This document shows positions 27,662-38,505 of a DNA stretch of 56,571 bases, in pieces. How positions within the stretch are numbered: the first letter of the stretch is position 1; the number at the start of each line of letters is the position of its first letter. Origin of the DNA: Flavobacteriales bacterium TMED96 (lineage in GTDB: Bacteria > Bacteroidota > Bacteroidia > Flavobacteriales > Flavobacteriaceae). The notes under the pieces are model-generated. The model was not told where the DNA came from. It did not search any database and saw only the letters and a list, made by a program, of their open reading frames with translations. A program made the translations under genes and the position numbers. Where the stretch lies: assembly GCA_002171475.2 (NCBI GenBank), contig NHEX02000027.1, forward strand, positions 27,912 through 84,482. Reading direction: 5' to 3'.

Positions 27662-29311
27662 CTAATTAAGTAATTCTTTAGCCAAGTCATAAGCACTCAC
27701 AGCAGATTCATCTCCAGAAAGCATTTCAGCAATTTCAGACACTCTTTCATTAATATTTAAATTTTTAAGTTCTGTAGACGTTTTTTCATTTCTTGTTATC
27801 TTAAAAACCTTCAAATGATTGTTTGCTTTTGCAGCAACCTGTGGTAAGTGTGTAATAGAAATAACCTGCATATTTATTGACATGCTTTTCATAATTCGTC
27901 CTATGCAGTTCGCTATTTCACCTGATACGCCTGTATCAATTTCGTCAAAAATAATTGTTGGAAGATTTTTATAATTTGACAAAATAGATTTTAGCGCAAG
28001 CATAATTCTTGACAACTCTCCGCTAGATGCGGTTTTACTTAAAGGACCAAGGAGTCCACCTTTATTTGCTGAGAAATTAAATAGTAACTTATCTCTTCCT
28101 TTATTTAAAAAAATATCAGAATCATATAGTTCAATTTTAAAGGAAGTGTTTACCATTCCCATGTCTTTAAGTAATTTTTTCATCTGGCTTTTTAAAACCG
28201 GTATGACTTTTTTTCTTTGTTGGCTGATTTTTTTTGATAATTCATTAAGTGATAATTCTAATTCAACTAACTTCTTTTTTTCTTCATTAATTATAGCATC
28301 AATATTTTCAGTTTCTGAAACCTTTTTTTCTAATTTCCGCTTAATTAAAATTAAGTCATCTAATTTATCTACTTGATGTTTTCTGAAAAGCGAATATATT
28401 TTTTCCAATTTTTCACTCAAAACCTCTCTCATTTCGGGATTGAATTCCATAATGTCATTCTCATTCCTCACATCTCTAACTATATCATCTAATTCAATAA
28501 TAATACTCTCAATTCTTTCAAATATTCTTTTGTATTCATTAGAAAAATTGGTAATGTTTTTTAATGAAACTCTAACTTCATTTAGTTTTATACTAATTCC
28601 ATTTTCTTCATTTTGTAAAATATTTGAAATTTGATTAAAGGTCTTATTTATTTCTTCCGAATTGCTTATTTTCTTTAATGCTTTCTCCATTGAATCTAAA
28701 GAATCACTAAAATCAATACTGTTTATTTCATTCAATAAATAGGTATTGTAGTCTTTTTCTTGATTCATATTAATTCTTGATGACTCTAGTTTATTTATTT
28801 TATTTTTAACTTCTTTGAAGTGGGAAAAGTTTAGAGTGTATTTCTCAATTAAATTTTTATTTTTTGCTAATAAGTCTAAAATATCCATTTGATACTCTTC
28901 TTTAATGATAAAATGGTTTTGAAATTGTGAGTGAATATCTATAAGTTCAAACGAAAGCTTTTGTAATATTTCTAAATTAACTGGAGTATCATTGACAAAA
29001 GCTCTTGACTTTCCAGAAGGTATAATTTCTCTTCTAATCGTTGTTAAGGTATCATAGTCAAGATCCAATGAATTAAATAGATTTTTTAATTCAAGATTTT
29101 TTAATGAGAATAGTAAATCAACAAAACATTTTTTTGTTTTGTCCTTAACTAAATTTAGCTCTGCTCTTTTCCCTAATGCAAGAGACAAACCTCCTAAAAT
29201 TATTGATTTTCCAGCACCAGTTTCACCAGTGATAGTAGTAAATCCTTTAGATAAATCAATCCTCAAATAATCAATTAAAGCATAGTTTGAAATAGTTATC
29301 TCTTTTAACAA
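27662..29311 (-). CDS. recN: DNA repair protein RecN
   Basis: 'FTTITGETGAGKSIILGGLSLALGKRAE', 'SSGELSRIMLALKSIL', 'IIFDEIDTGVSGEIANCIG', 'ITHLPQVAAKANNH'. Confidence 0.97.
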   Translation of the reverse strand: MLKEITISNYALIDYLRIDLSKGFTTITGETGAGKSIILGGLSLALGKRAELNLVKDKTKKCFVDLLFSLKNLELKNLFNSLDLDYDTLTTIRREIIPSGKSRAFVNDTPVNLEILQKLSFELIDIHSQFQNHFIIKEEYQMDILDLLAKNKNLIEKYTLNFSHFKEVKNKINKLESSRINMNQEKDYNTYLLNEINSIDFSDSLDSMEKALKKISNSEEINKTFNQISNILQNEENGISIKLNEVRVSLKNITNFSNEYKRIFERIESIIIELDDIVRDVRNENDIMEFNPEMREVLSEKLEKIYSLFRKHQVDKLDDLILIKRKLEKKVSETENIDAIINEEKKKLVELELSLNELSKKISQQRKKVIPVLKSQMKKLLKDMGMVNTSFKIELYDSDIFLNKGRDKLLFNFSANKGGLLGPLSKTASSGELSRIMLALKSILSNYKNLPTIIFDEIDTGVSGEIANCIGRIMKSMSINMQVISITHLPQVAAKANNHLKVFKITRNEKTSTELKNLNINERVSEIAEMLSGDESAVSAYDLAKELLN

Positions 29312-29378
29312 ATCACTTTTGTTTTTTTAAATATCGTTAAAAATAAAACAACGTTGACTATCACTTTTTAATTTTTTT

Positions 29379-30260
29379 TTATCTAATTTTTTTCCATTTG
29401 GGACCAAAGTATGGAGCAATCTTATTTAATGTTTTTAAAGTCTGTTTTATTTCAATCTGAGGGCCTTGAGAAAAAATATCAACAATTTCGTCCGATTTTG
29501 CGTCAAAAAAAGTTTGAATTAAAAAAGCGTTTGGCCTACGTCTATATAAGGGTAAGAATTTTTCTAAAGAAAAGAGAACTCCGTTTTTTGCCTTTTTTAA
29601 ATCAGTTGTCATAAAGTCCATACCTCTTCTATGATACTCGTATTGAACAGTTCGATATTCTCTAAAAGTATTTGATAATAGTGTATCGACCAACCAGAAT
29701 CTGTTTCTTGTTCCATCACTTTGATTCCAACCCTTAATGTTATTCTGTTGTGCGAGAGAAACAATTTTTTGGGCCTCTTTAAAAAAAATAGTACCGCTAT
29801 TAATCCTAAATGTATCTGCTTCTATTCCCATCGCTATATACACATAAAAACTTAGTATTGAAATTAAATTGGATTCAAAACTGATAGGATTATAAAATAA
29901 TGGCTGATATTCGTCGTACTGAAAAGAAATATCTTTGTCTAAAAAATTAAATATTGGAGTTAAATATGTTGATTCATAGACAGGTCTTTCAACTTGAACC
30001 TGCAATGTGCCATTAAAATTTGATCCAACATACGAATTTAGATTCAAAACTAAATTAAACTTTACTCTTTGATGTATTTCTAAAGATTTATCATTCCAAA
30101 GATTACTGTTTATGAATTCATTAATAGACTTTTCCAAAGTTGAAAAAACTTGTTGATTGGTTTGATCTACAAAGTCCGAATTGAGTACAAAATTACAATT
30201 AACAGTTTGACTGAATAGTTTCAAGTTAAAAATTAAAATAAGGAATAAATATTTTCTCAT
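29379..30260 (-). CDS. DUF4835 family protein (conserved exported protein)
   Basis: Signal peptide, 'NCNFVLNSDFVDQTNQQVFSTLEKSINEFIN...', 'DTFRINSGTIFFKEAQKIV'; recN-DUF4835-coaBC synteny. Confidence 0.85.
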   Translation of the reverse strand: MRKYLFLILIFNLKLFSQTVNCNFVLNSDFVDQTNQQVFSTLEKSINEFINSNLWNDKSLEIHQRVKFNLVLNLNSYVGSNFNGTLQVQVERPVYESTYLTPIFNFLDKDISFQYDEYQPLFYNPISFESNLISILSFYVYIAMGIEADTFRINSGTIFFKEAQKIVSLAQQNNIKGWNQSDGTRNRFWLVDTLLSNTFREYRTVQYEYHRRGMDFMTTDLKKAKNGVLFSLEKFLPLYRRRPNAFLIQTFFDAKSDEIVDIFSQGPQIEIKQTLKTLNKIAPYFGPKWKKIR

Positions 30261-31465
30261 AAATCAATAATTATTTGTTCAAATATCTTATAGGATAGAT
30301 CCAATTTTGTTGTTAATTCAAACGGTATTGATTTTTTTCTCGTTATGTACTTTCCTTGGTTATAATCTGAATTGAAAATATTTTGCTTATCATTTAAAAT
30401 ATTTAAAAAGATTGCATTTAAATTTTTATTAATTAATTTATCTAATGCATTTTGATAACCATCATTTGTCTCCAGAGCAAAACCTAATAAGTATTGATTT
30501 GTTTTGATTTTACCTAAATTATGAAGTATATCAATATTTTCCTTAAGTGAAATTTTATTTAACTTTTGACCTTTTTTAATTTTCGAATAATAAAAATCCT
30601 TTGGTATAAAGTCTGCAACAGCAGCAGCAGATATAAAAATATCTACACTAAAAAAAAACTTTAAAATTTCATTATACATTTCATGAGCTGAAACAACATT
30701 TATCAGATTAATAGAGCTGTTTAAAATTTTTAATGAAGATGGACCAGATATTAAAGTTACTTTAGCGCCAAGATTAGCTGCAGCTTCAGCTAACGAAAAG
30801 CCCATTTTCCCAGAAGAAAAATTACCAATAAACCTAACTGGGTCAATTTTTTCATATGTAGGACCAGCAGATATAAGTATGTTTTTCCCTTTGAGTGGGA
30901 ATTCGTTTTTTAAATTTTTAATTATGTATTTAATTATATTTGAGGGTTCCATCATCCGACCCTTTCCTATTAAACCACTGGCTAAATCTCCAGCTTCAGA
31001 TTCTAAAATTATATTTCCAAAACTTTTTAATTTAGACAAATTTTCCTGGTTACCTGGATGCTTGTACATGTCTAAGTCCATAGATGGAGCTACAAAAACA
31101 GGACATTTAGCTGACAAATAACAAGCTAGTAATAAGTTATCACATCTTGCAGATGCCATCGATGATATGGTATTTGAAGTTGCTGGAGCTATAACCATAA
31201 AATCTGCCCATGAAGCCAATTCCACATGATTATTCCATTCGGGATTATCCTCTTCATCTTTTATCTCCGTAAAAGATGAATTGACCGGATTCTTGGATAG
31301 CGCTGAAAGTGTGGTAGGAGTTACAAAATCTAATGCACTTGGGGTTAAGACGACTTTAACATCTGCTCCGTTTTTAATTAGTAACCTAACTAAAAAAGGA
31401 GATTTGTAAGCCGCAATACTTCCAGAAATACCAAGGAGTATTTTTTTACCTAGAAGTGCAAACAT
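30257..31465 (-). CDS. coaBC: Bifunctional phosphopantothenoylcysteine decarboxylase/phosphopantothenate--cysteine ligase
   Basis: 'KILLGISGSIAAYKSPFLVRLL', 'VAPSMDLDMY', 'ISAGPTYEKIDPVRFIGNFSSGKMGFSLAEAAANLGAKVTLISGP'. Confidence 0.97.
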   Translation of the reverse strand: MFALLGKKILLGISGSIAAYKSPFLVRLLIKNGADVKVVLTPSALDFVTPTTLSALSKNPVNSSFTEIKDEEDNPEWNNHVELASWADFMVIAPATSNTISSMASARCDNLLLACYLSAKCPVFVAPSMDLDMYKHPGNQENLSKLKSFGNIILESEAGDLASGLIGKGRMMEPSNIIKYIIKNLKNEFPLKGKNILISAGPTYEKIDPVRFIGNFSSGKMGFSLAEAAANLGAKVTLISGPSSLKILNSSINLINVVSAHEMYNEILKFFFSVDIFISAAAVADFIPKDFYYSKIKKGQKLNKISLKENIDILHNLGKIKTNQYLLGFALETNDGYQNALDKLINKNLNAIFLNILNDKQNIFNSDYNQGKYITRKKSIPFELTTKLDLSYKIFEQIIIDL

Positions 31466-31791
31466 TAAACTTCTTCATCGGTATTCCTGTGATAAATTTT
31501 ATTTTTAAACCATTCATCTATAGCTAAAGCATGGGGTTTAGGTAAACTCTCGTAAAATTTAGAAACTTCAATCTGCTCTTTATTTTCAAAAATTTCCTCT
31601 AAGCTGTCGTTGTTAGTAGCAAATTCATCCAATTTCTCATGTAATTCCTTTCTGATATCAATATTTATTTGAGCTGATCTTTTAGAGATAATTGAAATGG
31701 CTTCGTATATATTGTCTACTCCTTTTTCAATTTCACTTCTATTATAAGTTGATGTTGTTGCTGGGGCATTTGATTCTCTATATTTAGTCAT
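31465..31791 (-). CDS. rpoZ: DNA-directed RNA polymerase subunit omega (Bacteroidota RpoZ/Rpb6 type)
   Basis: 'NIYEAISIISKRSAQINIDIRKELHEKLDEFA'; operon position between coaBC and bamD. Confidence 0.88.
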   Translation of the reverse strand: MTKYRESNAPATTSTYNRSEIEKGVDNIYEAISIISKRSAQINIDIRKELHEKLDEFATNNDSLEEIFENKEQIEVSKFYESLPKPHALAIDEWFKNKIYHRNTDEEV

Positions 31792-31801
31792 TTTTTAAAG
31801 T

Positions 31802-32617
31802 TTATGTGTTAGTTTTATTAATTACTTCTATTTGTTTATTAATGTCTTCAATCTTTTCTATAATATCTTCCATGAAAAGTGTTTCAGGATAGTATCTTAA
31901 AATTGCAATATAAGTTTCTTTGGCTCCTTTCAATCTTACAAGCTTTTTATTTGGTACGCTGTTAATGGCTATTTCATACTGAGAAATGAATTTATAATAA
32001 AGTGCATTTTCTCTAAAAGGAGTTCCGGGAAAATTTGAAATAAAATTATCTAAAGAACTTATCGCTGCTTTATAATCTCGAATGGTATAATATTGTTTTG
32101 ATATTTCAAAGTCTTTTTTTTCAAGTTTAACCTGTAGTTCTCTTATAAAATTATTTGCTTCTGATAAATAAATTGATTTGGGATAATTATCAATAAAAAT
32201 TTGTAATTTTTCGATTGCTTGATTAGTATTTTCTTGATCTAGACTATAAATTGGTGAAAGCATATAATAACATTTTGCAATCATAAAATTTGCTTCATCT
32301 AATTTTTCACTTTTAGGAAATGATTTTACAAAACTCTCAAACTGATATGCAGCTAAATAGTAATTTCCTAGCTGATAGTGTGTATTAGCAAAAAAATAAA
32401 TTAATCTTTGAGCCTGAGGTTTTCCTCTGTAAGCAGGTATAATTTGTTCATATAAGCGGTTAGCTCTTCTGTATTCTCCATTATCATAATACTTTTGAGC
32501 AGCTTTTAATTTAGGGGTATTTTCTTTACTATTAAGCAACTTTTGATAACTGTTGCAGGAAAACAATAATAAACCTATCAAAAAAAAAATTATTCGATTA
32601 AAAAAATGCATGCACAA
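31802..32617 (-). CDS. bamD: Outer membrane protein assembly factor BamD
   Basis: Lipobox 'LLLFSCNSYQKLL', TPR-like 'KYYDNGEYRRANRLYEQIIPAYRGKPQAQRLIYFFANTHYQLGNYYLAAYQFESFVKSFPKSEK'. Confidence 0.93.
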   Translation of the reverse strand: MCMHFFNRIIFFLIGLLLFSCNSYQKLLNSKENTPKLKAAQKYYDNGEYRRANRLYEQIIPAYRGKPQAQRLIYFFANTHYQLGNYYLAAYQFESFVKSFPKSEKLDEANFMIAKCYYMLSPIYSLDQENTNQAIEKLQIFIDNYPKSIYLSEANNFIRELQVKLEKKDFEISKQYYTIRDYKAAISSLDNFISNFPGTPFRENALYYKFISQYEIAINSVPNKKLVRLKGAKETYIAILRYYPETLFMEDIIEKIEDINKQIEVINKTNT

Positions 32618-32668
32618 AGTTAACTAAATTACATAACAAATTAAAAAGGTTAATTTGTGTTTAAAAAC

Positions 32669-33559
32669 TTATAATATATTTTTATCAAATATATTAATGC
32701 TTTCTTTAATATCCTCGTATAAACCTTTATCAACTGGAGTTAAAGGTAGTCTCAGAATATTTTCACAAAAACCTCTAATTGAAATTAAAGCTTTAATTCC
32801 TGACGGGTTCCCATTTTTAAATAAAAGATTAATAATATTTTCCATCCTTTTAAACTGAACTTTTGCCTCTTGTTTTTTTCTTTTTTTTGCTAGTGTTATA
32901 ATTTTAGAAAATTCTCTAGGAAAAGCCCCTGCCGCAACACTTATTACTCCTGAACCTCCATTTAAAACTAATTCAAGTGCAGTAAAATCATCACCCGAAA
33001 TTACATTAAAACTTTTTGGGGTATTTTTGATTAAATCTATCCCTTTTTTTATGTCACCAGTTGCATCTTTTATTCCAATAATATTGTCACATTTTTCTAA
33101 TAATTTAAAAATAGTTTCATTGGAAATTGATACACCTGTCCTTGAAGGAACATCATATAAAATTAATGGAATAGGTGAAGCTTTTGAAATATGAAAAAAA
33201 TGCTCATATAAACCAACCTGAGAAGGTTTGTTATAATAAGGACATACAGACAAAACTGCACTGAAACTTTCCAATTCGAAATTTGAAAGTTCATTGACTA
33301 GTTTTTGAGTATCATTATTACCAAAACCAACAATAAGAGGTAATCTTCCTTTATTAAATTCAACAACGCTTTTAAGAATTTTATCTTTTTCTTCAAAAGA
33401 AATACTATGTGACTCTCCAGTCGTTCCAAGAATAACCAAATAATTTATTCCATTATTAATGTAAAAATCGATTAACAACTTGTACGCATTGAAATCTATT
33501 TCTCCATTCTTTTTAAATGGGGTTATTATTGCAACCCCTGTGCCTTTTAAAAAATCCAA
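32669..33559 (-). CDS. dapA: 4-hydroxy-tetrahydrodipicolinate synthase
   Basis: 'GTGVAIITPFKKNGEIDF', 'LVILGTTGESHSIS', 'PLILYDVPSRTGVSIS', 'IIGIKDATGD'. Confidence 0.97.
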   Translation of the reverse strand: MDFLKGTGVAIITPFKKNGEIDFNAYKLLIDFYINNGINYLVILGTTGESHSISFEEKDKILKSVVEFNKGRLPLIVGFGNNDTQKLVNELSNFELESFSAVLSVCPYYNKPSQVGLYEHFFHISKASPIPLILYDVPSRTGVSISNETIFKLLEKCDNIIGIKDATGDIKKGIDLIKNTPKSFNVISGDDFTALELVLNGGSGVISVAAGAFPREFSKIITLAKKRKKQEAKVQFKRMENIINLLFKNGNPSGIKALISIRGFCENILRLPLTPVDKGLYEDIKESINIFDKNIL

Positions 33560-33560
33560 G

Positions 33561-34070
33561 CTATATTGTTTTTAATACTCTAATATACTTTCTGAATTCA
33601 TTTTTGAAAGTATCTGTTTGAAGCGGAAGGAAATCAAAAATAACATCATTGATTCTAATATCAGTTTTCTTAAAACCAAAACTTAATTTATAATCTCCTT
33701 TAATTGCTATCCATTTTAAATATAAATTGTTATTGTCAAAAAAATTAATTTGTAAATCTACTTTTCTCTTACAAGCTTTTGAAAGTTTTTCTGTAAAGTT
33801 TCCAAAGAAATTGATATGATTCTTATCATAGCAATATTTTTCACCTAAAGTATTTTCAGTTGAATGAGAAAACTTAATGAAAGTGAATAAAATTTTTGAA
33901 TCTGTTATTTCACCTAAAAGATTTTTAAAAAAATTTTCGTCTACAGGAAGAGTTTTATCTAAAACAACTCTAACACTTTTGACTTTAAAATCAGATCTAG
34001 CAACACTTGTTGAGATTCTTCTATTAAAATCGTTTTTATATTTAATTAAATGAAATAATTTTCGAAACAC
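33561..34070 (-). CDS. Conserved flavobacterial protein (DUF6913-like)
   Basis: Short basic protein between dapA and ligA; position and 'RISTSVARSDFKVKSVRVVLDKT' fit a flavobacterial conserved hypothetical. Confidence 0.65.
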   Translation of the reverse strand: MFRKLFHLIKYKNDFNRRISTSVARSDFKVKSVRVVLDKTLPVDENFFKNLLGEITDSKILFTFIKFSHSTENTLGEKYCYDKNHINFFGNFTEKLSKACKRKVDLQINFFDNNNLYLKWIAIKGDYKLSFGFKKTDIRINDVIFDFLPLQTDTFKNEFRKYIRVLKTI

Positions 34071-34141
34071 TTATAAAATTCTTAAACAAAAATTCACATG
34101 TAAAGATAAAATATAAATCATATCAAAACTTACTTAGTATG

Positions 34142-36133
34142 TTACGTATTTAACATTTTTAAAAATTCTTTTTCACCAATAATTGGTACTTTGAGTAAAT
34201 ATGCCTTTTGTTTTTTTGTTGGTCCTATCGACTCTCCTCCTATTATTATTTTGGTCTTAGAATTAACAGCGGATGACAACTTTCCTCCATTTTCAAGAAC
34301 CAATTGTTTGATTTCTTCTCGTGATAAATTTTCGAAAGTTCCAGATATGACAAAAGTCTTTCCGTTTAAAATGTTTGATTTATTTTTATTATCATCAATC
34401 TTAAATTTGATACCTTCTTTCGAAAGTTTTTCTATAATCAATAAATTTTGAGGATTTTTAAAATAACGATTGATACTTTTAACAATTTTTTCTCCTATTT
34501 CTTCCACCGAAACTAAATCATGGTAACTTGAATTAATTAGGTTTTCAATTGACCCAAAGTGATTTGCAAGCTTTGACGCGACTGTTTCTCCAACGTGTCT
34601 AATTCCTATTGAAAAAAGAACTTTTTGGAAAGGTTGTTTTTTAGATTCTTTTATAGATTCAATTAAATTCAATGCTGACTTTTCAGCCATACCCTCTAAA
34701 TTTGTCAATTTTTCAACTTCAATTTTATATATATCAGCAATATTTTTAATTATACCTTTTTTAAATAATAAAATCACTCTTTCACTTCCAAGGCTTTCAA
34801 TATTCATTGCTTTTCGAGACACAAAGTGTTGAATTTTTCCTATTATTTGAGTTTTACAATTAATTTCATCTTTACAATAATGTTGTGCCTCACCCTCAAC
34901 TTTTTCTAGTTTTGAACCACACTCGGGGCAGTTTTCAATAAATTTTATAAGATTGTCTAAGGCACCCCTTCTATGTTTATCGATTCCAACTATTTTTGGA
35001 ATGATTTCTCCTCCTTTTTCAACATATACATAATCACCAATTCTAAGACCAAGTCTTTCAATCTGATCTGAGTTATGTAATGAAGCTCTTTTAACAATTG
35101 TACCCGAAAGATTAATAGGCTCAAAGTTAGCAACAGGAGTTACAGCCCCAGTCCTTCCAATTTGATAGTTAACCGATAACAATAAAGTGCTTTGTCTTTC
35201 TGCTTTATATTTATAAGAAATGGCCCATCTTGGAACTTTTGCGGTAAAACCTAATTCGTTTTGAACCTTAATTGAGTTAACTTTAACGACAATACCATCT
35301 ATTTCATAGGGTAATTCACTCTTTTTCTTACCCCAAAAATCAATAAAATGGAAAATTTCATTTATAGAATTTACTCTTTTCATACTTGCTGGTATAAAGA
35401 ATCCCCATTCTCTTGATTTTTCAAGCAAATCTGAATGGTATAGACTTGAATTTTCTCCAACTATTGAATAAAAAAAACATTTTAGTTTTCTTAATGCAAC
35501 TTCTTTACTGTGTTGAAGTTTTAACGATCCTGAAGCAGTATTTCTTGGGTTTCTAAATAGTGGAAGACCTTTATCTTTTCTTTCATTATTTAAAGTATTA
35601 AAGCTATGGATTGGTAAAATAACTTCCCCTCTAATCTCAAATTTTTCAGGATAGTTTCCATTTAAAACCAAAGGGATATTCTTGATTGTTTTAATATTTG
35701 ATGTAACATCATCGCCTTTAGTGCCATCTCCCCTGGTTAATGCCCTCTTCAATTTACCCTGTTCATAATACAAGTTAATAGAGGCTCCATCAAATTTTAA
35801 TTCGCAATTAAAGTCATTAATTTTATGACCCCATTTTTTTTCAATTCTTTTAATCCATTCTTTTATTTCATCTTTTGAATATGTGTTTGCTAGAGAATAC
35901 ATTGGGAAGTTATGATTGAAACTTTGAAATTTTTTAGTAACCTCTCCTCCTACTCTAACTGTGGGTGAATTGAAATCATAAAATTGAGGGTATTTTTTTT
36001 CTAATTCCTCTAGTTTTTTCAAAAGCATATCAAATTCAAAGTCAGAAACCAAACTAACATCATTGTTGTAATATGAGTTATTATATTTATGAAGTTTATT
36101 TCTTAAACCTTTAATCTCTTCCTCTGGGTTCAT
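34142..36133 (-). CDS. ligA: NAD-dependent DNA ligase
   Basis: 'CELKFDGASINLYYEQGKLKRALTRGDGTKGDDVTSNIKTIKNIP', 'CPECGSKLEKVEGEAQHYC', BRCT C-terminus. Confidence 0.98.
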   Translation of the reverse strand: MNPEEEIKGLRNKLHKYNNSYYNNDVSLVSDFEFDMLLKKLEELEKKYPQFYDFNSPTVRVGGEVTKKFQSFNHNFPMYSLANTYSKDEIKEWIKRIEKKWGHKINDFNCELKFDGASINLYYEQGKLKRALTRGDGTKGDDVTSNIKTIKNIPLVLNGNYPEKFEIRGEVILPIHSFNTLNNERKDKGLPLFRNPRNTASGSLKLQHSKEVALRKLKCFFYSIVGENSSLYHSDLLEKSREWGFFIPASMKRVNSINEIFHFIDFWGKKKSELPYEIDGIVVKVNSIKVQNELGFTAKVPRWAISYKYKAERQSTLLLSVNYQIGRTGAVTPVANFEPINLSGTIVKRASLHNSDQIERLGLRIGDYVYVEKGGEIIPKIVGIDKHRRGALDNLIKFIENCPECGSKLEKVEGEAQHYCKDEINCKTQIIGKIQHFVSRKAMNIESLGSERVILLFKKGIIKNIADIYKIEVEKLTNLEGMAEKSALNLIESIKESKKQPFQKVLFSIGIRHVGETVASKLANHFGSIENLINSSYHDLVSVEEIGEKIVKSINRYFKNPQNLLIIEKLSKEGIKFKIDDNKNKSNILNGKTFVISGTFENLSREEIKQLVLENGGKLSSAVNSKTKIIIGGESIGPTKKQKAYLLKVPIIGEKEFLKMLNT

Positions 36134-36969
36134 TTTTGAAATTTAAAATATCTATTTCTTCTAAAAATATCTTTTTTCAATTCATAAGTAGAAAAACTGT
36201 ATTTCTTAGATAGGGATATTAATGCGTTTTTAAATTTAGGATTTATTTCAAAATATAAAAGACCACCTTCTTTCAATTTTAATTTTGAAATATCAAATAT
36301 CCTCTTATAAAAAATCAAAGGGTTTTGATCTGACACAAAAATTGATTTTTCTGGTTCAAAATTTAAAACATTTACTTTCATATTTTTTTTTTGACTTTCA
36401 ACTACATATGGAGGATTTGATATTATAATATCAACTTCATCATAGTTGTTCCATGAAAAGATATCAGCATGTATATAATTAATTTCTACCGAGTGCCTAA
36501 ATGAATTACGCTTTGCCAAATCGATTGCTTTTTTGTCAATTTCTAAAGCAGAAATATTCCATTTTTTTCGTTTCATTTTCATAGTAATGGCAATGCAGCC
36601 ACTACCAGAGCAAAAATCAATAACGGTTGTTTTTGAATCCTTATTTTCCCTTAAAATCCAATCCACTAAACCTTCTGTCTCAATCCTAGGGATTAGGACA
36701 CTGTCGTTAACATAAAATTTGTAATTGTAAAATCTCGTTTCACCAATAACATATTGAAAAGGTTTACCCTTTTTTAATTCATTAGTAAACTTGTTAACCT
36801 TATCTAATTCAGTATTATTTAATATGTAATCTGGTTTTAAATAAAATTGAGTTGTATCAAAAGAAAGTAATTCTTCCAAAACAATTCTAAATAACGACGA
36901 AACTTCATCTACTGTGTATAGTTCAGTTAAATCGGAACGAAACTTAGAGTTAAAATCACTTATTTTCAT
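36130..36969 (-). CDS. prmC: Peptide chain release factor N(5)-glutamine methyltransferase
   Basis: 'YVIGETRFYNYKFYVNDSVLIPRIETEGLVDWIL', 'VIDFCSGSGCIAI', 'IISNPPYV'. Confidence 0.95.
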   Translation of the reverse strand: MKISDFNSKFRSDLTELYTVDEVSSLFRIVLEELLSFDTTQFYLKPDYILNNTELDKVNKFTNELKKGKPFQYVIGETRFYNYKFYVNDSVLIPRIETEGLVDWILRENKDSKTTVIDFCSGSGCIAITMKMKRKKWNISALEIDKKAIDLAKRNSFRHSVEINYIHADIFSWNNYDEVDIIISNPPYVVESQKKNMKVNVLNFEPEKSIFVSDQNPLIFYKRIFDISKLKLKEGGLLYFEINPKFKNALISLSKKYSFSTYELKKDIFRRNRYFKFQK

Positions 36970-37448
36970 TTTAGTTTCTTAATTAACCATACGTTGCATG
37001 AGGTATGACCAGTATTTCCAAGAGGACCATTAATGTAGTAAAATCCTTTTTTGAGATAAAGTTTTTGTGCTGCTTTCATGTATGGTAAGGTTTCAATATA
37101 GCAGTATTTAAATTTATTATATGATGCAAAATCCAGACACTTTTCAATCATTACATTACCTAATCCTATACCTCTTATTGAAGGAAGAAAATACATTTTC
37201 TGCAATTCACAAATATCATAATCAGCATGATTTAAATGTGCTATTCCAGCCCCACCATAAATTTTTCCACTATTCTCTACAACGTAATAAATTGATCTTT
37301 TCTTATTATAAGTTTCGAACATAAAATCAAGTTCAGGGTCAGAATAGGCTGTTCCCTTTTTTGGAACTCCAATTTCTGTTAAAACCGCACGTATTACATT
37401 GCTAAGATTTAAATTATCTTTCTTACAAACTTGTCTGATTTTAAACAT
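36966..37448 (-). CDS. GNAT family N-acetyltransferase
   Basis: 'ELQKMYFLPSIRGIGLGNVMIEKCLDFA', 'YIETLPYMKAAQKLYLKKGF'. Confidence 0.9.
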   Translation of the reverse strand: MFKIRQVCKKDNLNLSNVIRAVLTEIGVPKKGTAYSDPELDFMFETYNKKRSIYYVVENSGKIYGGAGIAHLNHADYDICELQKMYFLPSIRGIGLGNVMIEKCLDFASYNKFKYCYIETLPYMKAAQKLYLKKGFYYINGPLGNTGHTSCNVWLIKKLK

Positions 37449-37494
37449 TAAATGTTTTAATAATTTATCTTTGCTTTAAAGCTAAATATAAGGA

Positions 37495-38505
37495 TTGAAA
37501 AATCATAAAAAACATAAAAAATTTATGCAAAGGTGCTTTGATTTAGCTTTCAAAAGTCAAGGATACACTTATCCAAATCCTCTTGTTGGTTGCGTTATAG
37601 TAAGGGGTCAAAAAATAATTTCAGAAGGTTGGCACAAAAAGGCCGGCGAAGATCATGCTGAAGTAATTGCAATCAAAAAAGTCAAAGAAAAAAAAGAATT
37701 AAAAAAATCGACTCTTTACGTAAATCTTGAACCATGTTGTCACAAAGGCAAAACACCCCCTTGCACAGAACTAATTATTAAAAGTGGGATTCAAAATGTT
37801 GTTATTGGTTGTCTTGACCCAAATATTAATGTTAACGGAAAAGGTGTAAAAGAACTTATTAAAAATGGAATTAATGTTTTAGTAGGAGTCTGTATGGAAA
37901 AAGCCATGGAATTAAACAAAAGATTTTTTTGCTTTCATGAAAAAAAAAGACCATATATAATTTTAAAATGGGCAGAATCTAGAGATGGTTTTATAAGTCC
38001 AAAAAAAAATACTAAAAATAAGGGGAAAGTAAATTATTTAACCAAAATGAAAGATAGGGTTTTAGTTCACAAATGGAGAAGAGAAGAGGAATCTATTCTT
38101 ATTGGAGTGCAAACTTTAATAGATGACAATCCGAAGCTTACAAATCGATATTTTCAAGGCAGGAGTCCTGTCAAAATTATATTTGATCCAAACAACCGTG
38201 CAGATGAAAATTCTGACTTTTTTAAATCAAAAAACTATTTGCACATAACAAATAAAAAATTGAAAATTAAGAAAAATAGTAACAAAAATATTTTTTTAAA
38301 AGAAGCATTAAAATTTTTGTACAATAAAGAAATTTCTTCAATTTTAGTTGAAGGGGGAAGTTTTACAATTCAACAATTTATAGATCAAAAAGTTTTTGAT
38401 GAGATAAGAATCTTTAGAACTAACAAAAAATTAATTTCTGGTACTAGAGCTCCAATACTCAGAAAAATTAACGAAGAACAAAAAGTTAAAATTTATAATT
38501 CATAA
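37495..38505 (+). CDS. ribD: Bifunctional diaminohydroxyphosphoribosylaminopyrimidine deaminase/reductase (TTG start or ATG at 37525)
   Basis: 'YPNPLVGCVIV', 'GEDHAEVIAI', 'LYVNLEPCCHKGKTPPCTELII', 'LKWAESRDGFISP'. Confidence 0.96.
   Translation: MKNHKKHKKFMQRCFDLAFKSQGYTYPNPLVGCVIVRGQKIISEGWHKKAGEDHAEVIAIKKVKEKKELKKSTLYVNLEPCCHKGKTPPCTELIIKSGIQNVVIGCLDPNINVNGKGVKELIKNGINVLVGVCMEKAMELNKRFFCFHEKKRPYIILKWAESRDGFISPKKNTKNKGKVNYLTKMKDRVLVHKWRREEESILIGVQTLIDDNPKLTNRYFQGRSPVKIIFDPNNRADENSDFFKSKNYLHITNKKLKIKKNSNKNIFLKEALKFLYNKEISSILVEGGSFTIQQFIDQKVFDEIRIFRTNKKLISGTRAPILRKINEEQKVKIYNS

Noticed and set aside
26640-28634. Antisense ORFs listed in the ORF track (e.g. 26640-26831, 27051-27344, 27341-27673, 28440-28634)
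   Set aside because: They lie fully or almost fully opposite strongly supported genes (YbbR-like protein, fabI, recN) and have no recognisable motifs; same reasoning applies to the other shadow ORFs.
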